A stretch of DNA of 64,000 bases from NCBI RefSeq assembly GCF_002368095.1, contig NZ_AP018227.1, forward strand, positions 1,721,359-1,785,358, read 5' to 3'. Positions 28,164 through 36,620 of the stretch are shown piece by piece. This stretch comes from Calothrix parasitica NIES-267. Its GTDB lineage: Bacteria > Cyanobacteriota > Cyanobacteriia > Cyanobacteriales > Nostocaceae. The notes beneath the pieces were generated by a model. The model worked only from the letters and a program-made list of their open reading frames with translations, did no database searches and was not told where the DNA came from. Each line of letters begins with the position of its first letter. The first letter of the stretch is position 1. Made by a program: the position numbers and the translations under genes.

Positions 28164-29633
28164 GTGAATAATATTCCCATAAATCCTCATAAAGTTCGTA
28201 AAAAAAGATTTTCGTTTGGTTTAGAACCCCCTCTGGGTTGGACGGCGATTTTGGCATTCGTATTGTTTACAGCGGTATGTATATTTTCGGGTGCTACGGC
28301 TATTTTACGAAATGGATATATAGCCGTTTCTTTTGCGGTGGGTGCTTTTCTCTATTTTAAATATCCGATTCTTTATATTGGTTTTACCTGGTGGTTGTGG
28401 TTCGTTACGCCATTCATTACCCGGATAGTGGATTTAAGAAGCGGTTTTGACCCCAGTCGCTTTATGCTGGTATCGCAATACTTAGTAACTTTACTTACTT
28501 TACATACACTAGTCGTATATCTTCCCAAATCCTTACGGCAAGGTGGTTTACCTTTTGTTATGGCATTTTTAGGGGTTTTCTACGGGTCGCTGATTGGACT
28601 AATTAAAACTTCCCCGATGACTGTTGCTCGGGGAATTTTTGACTGGCTACCTCCCGTTGTTTTTGCTTTTTTCTTATTTATTAAATGGCGAGAATATCCC
28701 CAGTATCGGCAAGTGCTTCAGCGTACTTTTATTTGGGGTACGTTAGTGATGGGAGCCTACGGTGTTTGGCAATTTATAGTCGCACCGGAATGGGATGTAT
28801 ATTGGCTGATAGAAACCGAACTTAAAAGTATGGGAAATCCTGCACCCCTTGAATTGCGAGTTTGGAGTACAATGGCTTCTCCCGCACCTTTTTCGGGTGT
28901 AATGATGGCGGGTTTATTATTACTTTTAACTCACGTACATTATTTGAATATACCTGCTACTGCTGCGGGATATTTATCATTTTTGCTGACATCTGTACGT
29001 ACTTTGTGGGGTGCTTGGTTAATAGGATTGGTTACTTTATTTGGTTCTTTGAAAGCAAAGTCTCAAATGCGGTTGATTGTAGTTATCTTATTGATGGCAT
29101 TATGTATTGTACCGCTGACAACAATTGAACCATTCTCAGAAACAATTTCTAATCGCTTTGAAACTTTTACCGAATTAGATAAAGATGATAGCGCTCAAGT
29201 AAGACAACAAATCTACGAAGATGGTTTAAAAAAAGCTCTTACTAATGGTTTTGGTAATGGAGTCGGAAACACCTTTACTCTTAACGAACAAGGTATTCTA
29301 GAACCAATCGTAATTGACAGTGGATTTCTCGATAGCTTTTTCACATTGGGATGGTTTGGAGCAGTATTTTATTTAGGTGGAATGCTGCTATTGGTTTATC
29401 AAGTCTTTCAATTTACCGAATGTCGTTTTGATTCCTTTATGGCCGCATCTCGGGGTATTGGTATCGCGATGATATCGACTTTAGCCGGTAACAGCGGAAT
29501 GTTAGGAGTTGCTGGAATGGTACTGTGGGGATTTTTAGCCATGGCTTTAGCAGGACACAATTACCACGTACACGAGCAGAATAGTTTTAATAATTATCAG
29601 TTGAAATTTAGGAAAGAAGAGTTTGAAGTTTAA
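28164..29633 (+). CDS. Wzy/WaaL-like O-antigen polymerase or ligase, multi-pass membrane protein
   Basis: 489 aa from a GTG start at 28164. About ten to twelve membrane helices are visible, for example WTAILAFVLFTAVCIFSGAT and FGAVFYLGGMLLLVYQVF. The large loop before the last helices, with SNRFETFTELDKDDSAQVRQQIYEDGL and GFGNGVGN, is typical of the O-antigen ligase/polymerase fold. It probably polymerises or transfers the lipid-linked repeat unit on the periplasmic side. In the Anabaena island the corresponding last gene is of the same type (recalled). It is preceded by a 186-bp repeat-filled gap. Confidence 0.82.
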   Translation: MNNIPINPHKVRKKRFSFGLEPPLGWTAILAFVLFTAVCIFSGATAILRNGYIAVSFAVGAFLYFKYPILYIGFTWWLWFVTPFITRIVDLRSGFDPSRFMLVSQYLVTLLTLHTLVVYLPKSLRQGGLPFVMAFLGVFYGSLIGLIKTSPMTVARGIFDWLPPVVFAFFLFIKWREYPQYRQVLQRTFIWGTLVMGAYGVWQFIVAPEWDVYWLIETELKSMGNPAPLELRVWSTMASPAPFSGVMMAGLLLLLTHVHYLNIPATAAGYLSFLLTSVRTLWGAWLIGLVTLFGSLKAKSQMRLIVVILLMALCIVPLTTIEPFSETISNRFETFTELDKDDSAQVRQQIYEDGLKKALTNGFGNGVGNTFTLNEQGILEPIVIDSGFLDSFFTLGWFGAVFYLGGMLLLVYQVFQFTECRFDSFMAASRGIGIAMISTLAGNSGMLGVAGMVLWGFLAMALAGHNYHVHEQNSFNNYQLKFRKEEFEV

Positions 29634-29962
29634 ATTTAGGGAATAAAGAGTTAGGAGTTAGGAGTTAGGAATTAGGAGTTAGGAATTGTGAATTCCCAAT
29701 TTTGATAACAAGTCCCCGAAAATCTCTTCGTCCATTTCCGTACAGTTCAAGCAGTTCCCTACGCTCCATCTTTGTACTCCTCGTATCAAACAACATATAC
29801 AGTTATAAGTCAGAAGAAACGAGTTTCACTTTTTCTCACCACAAGATGATTAATTAAAAAAACCGCAGAGAGCGCAGAGAGCGCAGAGGAAAGAGTTAAG
29901 AAGAGAAATTAAAAAAAGTATTTGACTCATATATAGCATTCCTAAATCATTTGTGAGATTTT
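29634..29962. other. Repeat-rich intergenic region after the island
   Basis: Heptameric GAGTTAG repeats occupy 29648-29690, and a triplicated GCGCAGAGA motif lies at 29868-29892. No coding frame or terminator with a T-run is evident. Confidence 0.6.
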
Positions 29963-29995
29963 AGAAACCCGGTTTTTTGGAAAAACCGGGTTTCT
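29963..29995. repeat. 15-bp-arm hairpin with AAACCCGG core
   Basis: AGAAACCCGGTTTTT (29963-29977) and AAAAACCGGGTTTCT (29981-29995) are perfectly complementary around a 3-nt loop. Same core as 17753-17897 and 40151-40214; about 130 bp 3' of the amidase gene (minus strand). Confidence 0.75.
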
Positions 29996-30128
29996 GGCAC
30001 CTAGCTTTCTCACGAGTCATCTAGGATTGCTATAGGATTGCTATATACATATTGTTAATTTAATTATTTATAAAGTAAATTGAAAAATATGCTATACAAA
30101 CGATTAATTCCTAACTCATAACTCCTAA

Positions 30129-31070
30129 TTATCCAATCAATTTTCTCCAAGTTAAATTACCTACGATTCCATCAGCATGTAAACCATTTTCTCTTTGAAA
30201 TTGTTGAATTGCAGCTTCTGTTAAAGCACCATATATACCGTCAGATTCGGCACCAACGCGGTATTGTAAATATTTCATCACTATACCAGAAGCATGGTTT
30301 TTTCTAATTACGGGTTTTGCTAGAACTTGATTAATTGCACCCCATGTTGTTGGTCCAGAAATTCCTGTTTGTTGAATATCAACTATTTCTTGAAATTTCT
30401 TTAGTGCTGATATAGTCGCGGGACCCATATCATCATCTTCATCTAAAGGTTTACCGGTGTAATCTGTCATCCTCAGACGATTTAAAGCTTTTTGTAATCT
30501 AATTACAGATACATCAGGATTTGATGTTTCATCCGGTACGGTAACAACCACAGAAGAAGGTAGTTTACCTGTTAATCCTTTCACAATTGCATTTGCCATC
30601 GATTCCGAATTAAATAGTTGCATATCCTTTGCGGCATCAATAAAGCAACATTCTACTAAAATTGCAGGCATATTTGTATTTTGTAAAACGAATAAATGAG
30701 AACCATTTTTAACACCACGATTAAAAAATCCCATTTTCACAATTTCATCTAATACCGACTTTGCAATTTTTCTACCAGCATTACTAGTAGCAAATACTTC
30801 CGAACCATTAGCAAAGCCATTAAATGCATTAAAATGTATAGAAACAAAAACATCTACTTTATTTCTATTGGCTGTAGCACATCTTTGACGTAGAGAATTA
30901 CCTACGCTATAAGATTTTGATGGTTTACAATTTACAACTTGATGTCCTAAATCTTTCAATTTACCCATCACTCTATTTCCGACATCCATAGTGAGATTGT
31001 CTTCGTATTTAATCCCGTTTGCTCCGGTGTCGGGAGGGGAGTTATGACCAATATCAATTCCAAATTTCAT
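30129..31070 (-). CDS. N-acetylmuramoyl-L-alanine amidase (Amidase_3) with two peptidoglycan-binding repeats
   Basis: 313 aa from the ATG at 31070, chosen because TTAGGT sits about 10 nt upstream; an in-frame ATG at 31094 would add MFNILGNY. The amidase domain begins MKFGIDIGHNSPPDTGANG (zinc His), continues with YEDNLTMD (zinc Glu), SIHFNAFNG (zinc His) and AILVECCF (catalytic Glu). Two PG_binding_1 repeats follow (VIRLQKALNRL...GPATISALKKFQ and VMKYLQYRVGAESDGIYGALTEAAIQQFQRENGL...). It cleaves the amide bond between MurNAc and L-Ala. No signal peptide is visible, so export or a lysis-type use is unclear. Confidence 0.88.
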   Translation of the reverse strand: MKFGIDIGHNSPPDTGANGIKYEDNLTMDVGNRVMGKLKDLGHQVVNCKPSKSYSVGNSLRQRCATANRNKVDVFVSIHFNAFNGFANGSEVFATSNAGRKIAKSVLDEIVKMGFFNRGVKNGSHLFVLQNTNMPAILVECCFIDAAKDMQLFNSESMANAIVKGLTGKLPSSVVVTVPDETSNPDVSVIRLQKALNRLRMTDYTGKPLDEDDDMGPATISALKKFQEIVDIQQTGISGPTTWGAINQVLAKPVIRKNHASGIVMKYLQYRVGAESDGIYGALTEAAIQQFQRENGLHADGIVGNLTWRKLIG

Positions 31071-31407
31071 ATAGTTACCTAAAATATTAAACATTACTTT
31101 TTAAACATTGAAAATATTAATATTCAAGATAATTAGGTTACATGAATAATCTATTATTAGTTATGCTTTTTTTATGCATTAAGAATATTTAGTTTATTTA
31201 TGATTAAAGTTGGCACATATTTTTTGATATTTATCATTAATCAATTTATGTAATAGGCAGCCACATATAATGTCTTTTTATTATTCATATCTGTATTTAA
31301 ATATCAGGCAAAATAGCCAATTATTTAAATATATTCAAAAGACAGAAATCATCTTATGAAATAAAAATTTCTCTTATACCTTTAATAATCTTTTAACTTA
31401 TTAGCTT
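31071..31407. other. Intergenic region between amidase and VWD genes
   Basis: AT-rich sequence that should hold the amidase promoter. Nothing else is recognisable. Confidence 0.5.
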
Positions 31408-31432
31408 AAAAAAAACCGGCTCAAAAAACCGG
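31408..31432 (-). terminator. Rho-independent terminator after the VWD gene
   Basis: On the minus strand CCGGTT pairs with AGCCGG (one G-U pair) around TTTTG, followed by eight T. It lies about 50 bp after the VWD stop. Confidence 0.65.
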
Positions 31433-31480
31433 CTTGGAAATATTTAGCTTATATAAATAGCTATTTAAATCAAATTTCTA

Positions 31481-32602
31481 CTAAAACGGTAAACGTGGTA
31501 AGCCAGGAACTTTTTTAATTACATCTCGAACCGGATTAGGAACAATTTTACGAAGTGGGTTAGGAATACCCAAATCTTCAAGAAGATTTATCATTTCACC
31601 TGCTTTAGCAGCAGTACGAGCAAAATCTCTATTTCCTGAATAAGCAACATCAAATATACAACCTTCCATCAGTTCTGGTTCTACATTTTGTTGTCGGCAG
31701 GTGGCTTGGGCTGATTGTAACTCGGATGTTGATAGCCTTCCTAATGTCAAATATTCCGCAGGAAAGTTACGATTGGTAAATGTAATTGTAGATTGATTAG
31801 AGGCATAGTCAAATAGCGATTCTCCTTGACTAATTCGCCAGCTATCACCAAAGTCTTTGTTTAGTTTCTTCAAATAAGATTTCATCGCGCTATTTAACGG
31901 TAATCTGATTGGAGAAACTCGGTTTACAAGATTTTTTACATTTCCATAAGTAGATTTTGAAGGTAATTTATTTCCATTACGGAAGCGTAAATCATCTTTT
32001 GCTTTTCCATTAGCATTTCCCAATAAACCTATTACTTGATTGGATTGAGAATCGGATACAAATACAGAAATATCCATGTAATTGAATTTTCCGCGCTGGT
32101 ATATTCTTGCTATTAATTTCTCACCAGTTGACCACTCTACAACGTAGTTGTTTGCATTTTTATAAATCTTACCCCCATCAGATAAAGATAGTGATTTACC
32201 TTTTACGATTGTTGGTTTTCCATTAATTCTCAGGGGGTTAGTAATATCTGAATCGGGAAAGTCTTGAGCGTACAAACCTACACGATTACTTCCCACTCTC
32301 ATTGCTACTGCACTATTAAGAGATAGAGATGTATTGACTGGAATTTGACGTACCTGAACTTCAAATTGACAAGTTTTGTGTTTAACGAGGATGAATTCTC
32401 CAACCGTTTGAAAACTGTATCGATGCTTATCGAAGGTAATTATATGGGGGTCTCCGTAACTTTTTCCTTGTTTGTTAGCTACATTTGTTACTTGACAAGA
32501 TTCTTGAGCGTAAGTATTGCTAAATATTGGAAAGATTACCAAAATTGTTATAAAGCTAATAATTACGACACTCAGAAAGCTAAGTATGCGTGGTTTTTTC
32601 AT
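31481..32602 (-). CDS. Secreted von Willebrand factor type D domain protein
   Basis: 373 aa from the ATG at 32602 (a TTG precedes it). A signal peptide is evident: MKKPRI, a hydrophobic stretch SFLSVVIISFITILVIFPIF, then SNTYA as a cleavage site. The VWD domain follows at about 45-200: YGDPHIITFDKHRYSFQTVGEFILVKH, a central FEVQVRQIP, and QVIGLLGNANGKAKDDLRFRNG. VWD domains mediate protein-protein adhesion and often bind calcium; in cyanobacteria they occur in secreted proteins of unknown role. The C-terminal 170 residues have no clear fold (cysteine pair CRQQNVEPELMEGC). Confidence 0.8.
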   Translation of the reverse strand: MKKPRILSFLSVVIISFITILVIFPIFSNTYAQESCQVTNVANKQGKSYGDPHIITFDKHRYSFQTVGEFILVKHKTCQFEVQVRQIPVNTSLSLNSAVAMRVGSNRVGLYAQDFPDSDITNPLRINGKPTIVKGKSLSLSDGGKIYKNANNYVVEWSTGEKLIARIYQRGKFNYMDISVFVSDSQSNQVIGLLGNANGKAKDDLRFRNGNKLPSKSTYGNVKNLVNRVSPIRLPLNSAMKSYLKKLNKDFGDSWRISQGESLFDYASNQSTITFTNRNFPAEYLTLGRLSTSELQSAQATCRQQNVEPELMEGCIFDVAYSGNRDFARTAAKAGEMINLLEDLGIPNPLRKIVPNPVRDVIKKVPGLPRLPF

Positions 32603-32825
32603 CAAATGATTAACCGGAATACATTAATTGAGAACAGTCTTAACTTCTTACATACATTCAACATACGTCGAGGATAATCAGATACATTTTTATCGACTAA
32701 TTAAATTTTGCTAAGTGTATTTACTTAAAATAGAAATTATTTTGCGTCTGGAGCAGTCCTCCAAGCAAATTGTTTAAGTCTCTAACTTCGCTAAAGTTGT
32801 AGAATGAAGCATTTGGTTTTGGGAT

Positions 32826-35800
32826 ATGAAGCACATCGTTTTGATTGCAGGGTTTGAATCTTTCAATGCTGGTTTGTATCGCAAAGCTGCTGATATGGCT
32901 GTATCTCGCTGTGCGGATTTGGATATTCGGGTATTTAGCGACAGAGATATCAATAGCAAACGAACTGAGGTTGAAACCGCTCTTCAAGATGCTGATGTGT
33001 TTTTCGGTAGTTTATTATTCGACTACGACCAGGTTTTATGGTTGAGAGAGCGAGTAAAAGATATTCCCATCCGTCTGGTATTTGAATCAGCTTTGGAGTT
33101 GATGAGCTGCAATAAAATCGGGGAATTCTCGATTGGTGATAAACCCAAGGGAATGCCAAAACCCGTAAAATTTATTTTGGATAAGTTCGGTAACGGACGT
33201 GAAGAAGATAAACTTGCTGGTTATATTAGCTTCTTAAAAATTGGTCCCAAGTTATTAAAATTTATCCCAGTTCAGAAGGTTCAAGATTTACGCAACTGGT
33301 TAGTTATTTACGGTTATTGGAATGCTGGTGGTTCGGAAAACGTTGCTTCATTATTTTGGACGCTAGCAGAAAAGTATTTAGATTTAAAAGTTGGTGATAT
33401 TCCCGCACCTTTGGAAACACCGAATATGGGATTACTTCACCCCGATTATGATGGTTATTTTGAATCACCAAAGGCTTATTTAAATTGGTACCACAATTGT
33501 AGAGACGCGATATATCGCGTCTCTACAACTGGGGTGGTAGGAATTCTCCTCTACAGAAAACACGTAATCACCAAACAACCTTACATTCCTCAATTAATCA
33601 AACGCTTTGAAGCAGCTGGTTTAATTCCTTTACCGATATTTATTAACGGTGTCGAAGGACATGTAGCTGTTCGTGATTGGATGACTACGGATTACGAAAC
33701 TCAACAGCGAAACCAAGGTATTAAGACAACTCTTTCGCTTTCTCCGGAAGCGGGTAAGGTTGATGCAATTATTTCTACAATTGGGTTTCCTTTGGTGGGT
33801 GGTCCAGCTGGTTCTATGGAAGCTGGAAGACAGGTAGATATTGCTAAGGGAATTCTCGCTGCAAAAAATGTCCCTTATATTGTCGCTGCACCTTTGTTAA
33901 TTCAAGATATTCATTCCTGGACTCGTCAAGGTATTGGTGGATTACAGAGCGTGGTTTTGTATGCTTTACCGGAATTAGATGGAGCGATTGATACTGTTCC
34001 CCTCGGTGGTTTGGTGGGAGAAGATATTTATTTGGTTCCGGAAAGGGTAGAAAGATTAATTGGAAGGGTAAAAAGTTGGGTCAATCTTCGACAGAAACCC
34101 GCTTCGGAACGAAAAATTGCAATAGTTCTCTACGGTTTTCCACCGGGATATGGTGCGACTGGTACCGCTGCTTTATTAAATGTACCTCGAAGTTTATTAA
34201 AATTTCTCCACGCTTTGCAGGAACAAGGTTATGACGTTGGACAATTACCCGAAGATGGGGAAGAGTTGATTCGTTTGGTCAAAGAAGCAGATGAATTATA
34301 TTCTAATAAAAATGTAGAGACGCGATATATCGCGTCTCTACACAATAAAAATTCTGTAAATATCAGAACTTTAGAAAAATGGCTGGGATATCTCCAAACA
34401 ACCCGCGTTGAAAAGCAGTGGAAATCGCTGAGTAGTTCTGGTATCAAAACTTATGGTGATGAGTTACATGTTGGCGGTATTCAACTCGGCAATGTTTGGA
34501 TAGGTGTTCAACCACCGTTGGGAATTCAAGGTGACCCGATGCGGTTGATGTTTGAACGGGATTTAACGCCGCATCCCCAGTATGCTGCTTATTACAAGTG
34601 GTTGCAAAATGAATTTTCTGCCGATGCGCTGGTTCATTTTGGCATGCATGGAACTGTGGAATGGCTGCCCGGTTCGCCTTTGGGTAATACTGGTTATTCT
34701 TGGTCGGATATTTTACTTGGTGATTTGCCCAATCTCTATATTTATGCTGCGAATAATCCTTCGGAATCAATTTTGGCCAAACGTCGCGGTTATGGGGTGT
34801 TGATTTCCCATAATGTACCTCCTTACGGTCGCGCTGGTTTGTACAAGGAGTTGATGAGTTTGCGGGATTTAATCGCGGAATATCGGGAAGACCCGCAGAA
34901 AAATTATGCTTTGAAGTCAGCGATTTGTAAAAAGATTATTGATTCTGGTTTGGATGCTGACTGTCCGTTTGAGTCAGCGAAGAAGTTGGGAATTGAATTT
35001 ACTCCCGAAAATATCGGAATGTATAGTGCTAGTGTTTTTGATGATTATTTGGTGAAGCTATACGAATATTTGCAGGTTTTGGAAAATCGACTGTTTTCTT
35101 CTGGTTTACATGTTTTAGGAGAAGCTCCGAATCCGGAAGAGATGAAGTCTTATTTGGATGCTTATTTTGAAGATTCAGAAAATCGAGAAGAGGAAAATAT
35201 AATTAAAGATTTATTGGAGCAAAGTACGGATGAGTTGACCAATTTATTAAAAGGTTTGAATGGGGAATATATTCCACCTGCTCCGGGAGGAGATTTGTTA
35301 CGAGATGGTGCTGGTGTGCTACCGACGGGACGCAATATTCACGCTTTAGACCCCTACAGAATGCCTTCTCCTGCTGCTTATGAAAGGGGAAAGGAGGTAG
35401 CAAAGAAGATTATTCAGCAGAATTTACAAGAAAATAATAGTTATCCGGAGACGGTAGCGGTAATGCTGTGGGGTTTGGATGCTATTAAGACAAAAGGTGA
35501 ATCTTTAGGGATTTTGTTGGAGTTGGTAGGTGCAGAACCCGTAAAGGAAGGGACGGGAAGAATTGTTCGCTATGAATTGAAACCTTTGGAAGAAGTCGGA
35601 CATCCCCGGATTGACGTTTTAGGAAATCTTTCAGGAATCTTCCGCGATAGTTTTGTCAATATTATTGAGTTATTAGATGATTTATTTCAACGTGCTGCTG
35701 ATTTAGATGAACCTTTAGATAAAAATTTTATCCGCAAACACGCTTTGGAATTGAAAGAAAAAGGTGTCGAGAATACTTCAGCAAGATTGTTTTCTAATCC

Positions 35801-36500
35801 TGCTGGTGATTTTGGTTCTTTGGTGAACGACCAAGTTGTTGATGGTAATTGGGAATCCAGCGATGAATTAGCGAATACTTGGCAAAGTCGCAACGTGTTC
35901 AGTTACGGTAGAGAAGATAAAGGACAAGCACGTCCGGAAGTGTTGAATCAACTTTTGGGAAGCACAAGTCAGATTGTCCAAGAAATTGATTCGGTGGAAT
36001 ACGGTTTAACTGATATCCAAGAATATTACGGAAATACTGGTGGTTTGAAAAAAGCTGCGGAAAAGCAAGGTGGAAAGAAGGTTAAAGCTAGCTTTGTAGA
36101 AAGTTTTTCTAAGGATACTACTCCCAGAGATTTGGATGATTTATTGCGAATGGAATATCGTACCAAATTGCTAAATCCCAAATGGGCTGAAGCAATGGTA
36201 AATCAAGGTAGCGGTGGAGCATTTGAAGTATCCCAGCGAATGACGGCTTTGATTGGTTGGGGAGGTACTGCGGATTTTACTGACGATTGGGTATACGAAC
36301 AAGCCGCCGATACTTATGCTTTGGATAGTGAAATGGCAGAGAAATTGAGGAAAGCAAATCCAGAAGCGTTTAAGAATATTGTAGGAAGAATGTTAGAAGC
36401 CCACGGAAGAGGCTTTTGGGACGCTAGCGATGAGAAGTTGCAGAAATTGCGCGAGTTGTATGAGGTGACGGATGAGGAGTTGGAAGGTGTAACAGTTTAG
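32826..36500 (+). CDS. chlH: Magnesium chelatase subunit H (short type)
   Basis: 1224 aa; the standard cyanobacterial ChlH is about 1330 aa, so this is probably the shorter BchH-like paralogue. It inserts Mg2+ into protoporphyrin IX together with ChlI and ChlD. Conserved blocks are GYWNAGGSENVASLFWTLA, VGILLYRKHVITKQPYIPQL, INGVEGHVAVRDWMT, RTLEKWLGYL, GVQPPLGIQGDPMRLMFERD, VHFGMHGTVEWLPGSP, NLYIYAANNPSESILAKRR and the C-terminal GRMLEAHGRGFW. Two dispersed palindromic repeats interrupt it in frame at residues 225-234 and 496-506, adding CRDAIYRVST and NVETRYIASLH in variable loops. It could also be a CobN-type cobalt chelatase, but the strong ChlH-specific motifs make that unlikely. Confidence 0.87.
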   Translation: MKHIVLIAGFESFNAGLYRKAADMAVSRCADLDIRVFSDRDINSKRTEVETALQDADVFFGSLLFDYDQVLWLRERVKDIPIRLVFESALELMSCNKIGEFSIGDKPKGMPKPVKFILDKFGNGREEDKLAGYISFLKIGPKLLKFIPVQKVQDLRNWLVIYGYWNAGGSENVASLFWTLAEKYLDLKVGDIPAPLETPNMGLLHPDYDGYFESPKAYLNWYHNCRDAIYRVSTTGVVGILLYRKHVITKQPYIPQLIKRFEAAGLIPLPIFINGVEGHVAVRDWMTTDYETQQRNQGIKTTLSLSPEAGKVDAIISTIGFPLVGGPAGSMEAGRQVDIAKGILAAKNVPYIVAAPLLIQDIHSWTRQGIGGLQSVVLYALPELDGAIDTVPLGGLVGEDIYLVPERVERLIGRVKSWVNLRQKPASERKIAIVLYGFPPGYGATGTAALLNVPRSLLKFLHALQEQGYDVGQLPEDGEELIRLVKEADELYSNKNVETRYIASLHNKNSVNIRTLEKWLGYLQTTRVEKQWKSLSSSGIKTYGDELHVGGIQLGNVWIGVQPPLGIQGDPMRLMFERDLTPHPQYAAYYKWLQNEFSADALVHFGMHGTVEWLPGSPLGNTGYSWSDILLGDLPNLYIYAANNPSESILAKRRGYGVLISHNVPPYGRAGLYKELMSLRDLIAEYREDPQKNYALKSAICKKIIDSGLDADCPFESAKKLGIEFTPENIGMYSASVFDDYLVKLYEYLQVLENRLFSSGLHVLGEAPNPEEMKSYLDAYFEDSENREEENIIKDLLEQSTDELTNLLKGLNGEYIPPAPGGDLLRDGAGVLPTGRNIHALDPYRMPSPAAYERGKEVAKKIIQQNLQENNSYPETVAVMLWGLDAIKTKGESLGILLELVGAEPVKEGTGRIVRYELKPLEEVGHPRIDVLGNLSGIFRDSFVNIIELLDDLFQRAADLDEPLDKNFIRKHALELKEKGVENTSARLFSNPAGDFGSLVNDQVVDGNWESSDELANTWQSRNVFSYGREDKGQARPEVLNQLLGSTSQIVQEIDSVEYGLTDIQEYYGNTGGLKKAAEKQGGKKVKASFVESFSKDTTPRDLDDLLRMEYRTKLLNPKWAEAMVNQGSGGAFEVSQRMTALIGWGGTADFTDDWVYEQAADTYALDSEMAEKLRKANPEAFKNIVGRMLEAHGRGFWDASDEKLQKLRELYEVTDEELEGVTV
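33497..33528. repeat. Perfect 32-bp palindrome inside chlH (copy 1)
   Basis: Half-site TTGTAGAGACGCGATA, then its exact complement. Translated in frame as the insert CRDAIYRVST. The central 30 bp are identical to copy 2 at 34313. Confidence 0.9.
34313..34342. repeat. Perfect 30-bp palindrome inside chlH (copy 2)
   Basis: Identical to the core of copy 1 but read in another phase, giving NVETRYIASLH. The remaining phase of this sequence contains a TAG stop (TG-TAG-AGA). Confidence 0.9.
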
Positions 36501-36620
36501 GAAAGAGGGGGTAGAGAGGGTAGAGGGGGAAGAGGGGGTAGAAAATTATATGTACACCTTTAACCTTTGACCTCTAACCTCTAACCTTTAACCTTTAACC
36601 TTTGACCTTTGACCTTTAAC
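36501..36620. repeat. Heptameric repeats (GGTAGAG and CCTTTAA / CCTTTGA types)
   Basis: GGTAGAGGG-type purine repeats (36505-36542) are followed by at least eight CCTTTGA/CCTTTAA/CCTCTAA copies (36557-36620). The second array runs into the 3' end of the convergent gene and provides its last codons and stop. Confidence 0.85.

Noticed and set aside
32345-32677. 110-codon plus-strand frame
   Set aside because: Antisense to the signal peptide and VWD domain, which are well supported on the minus strand.
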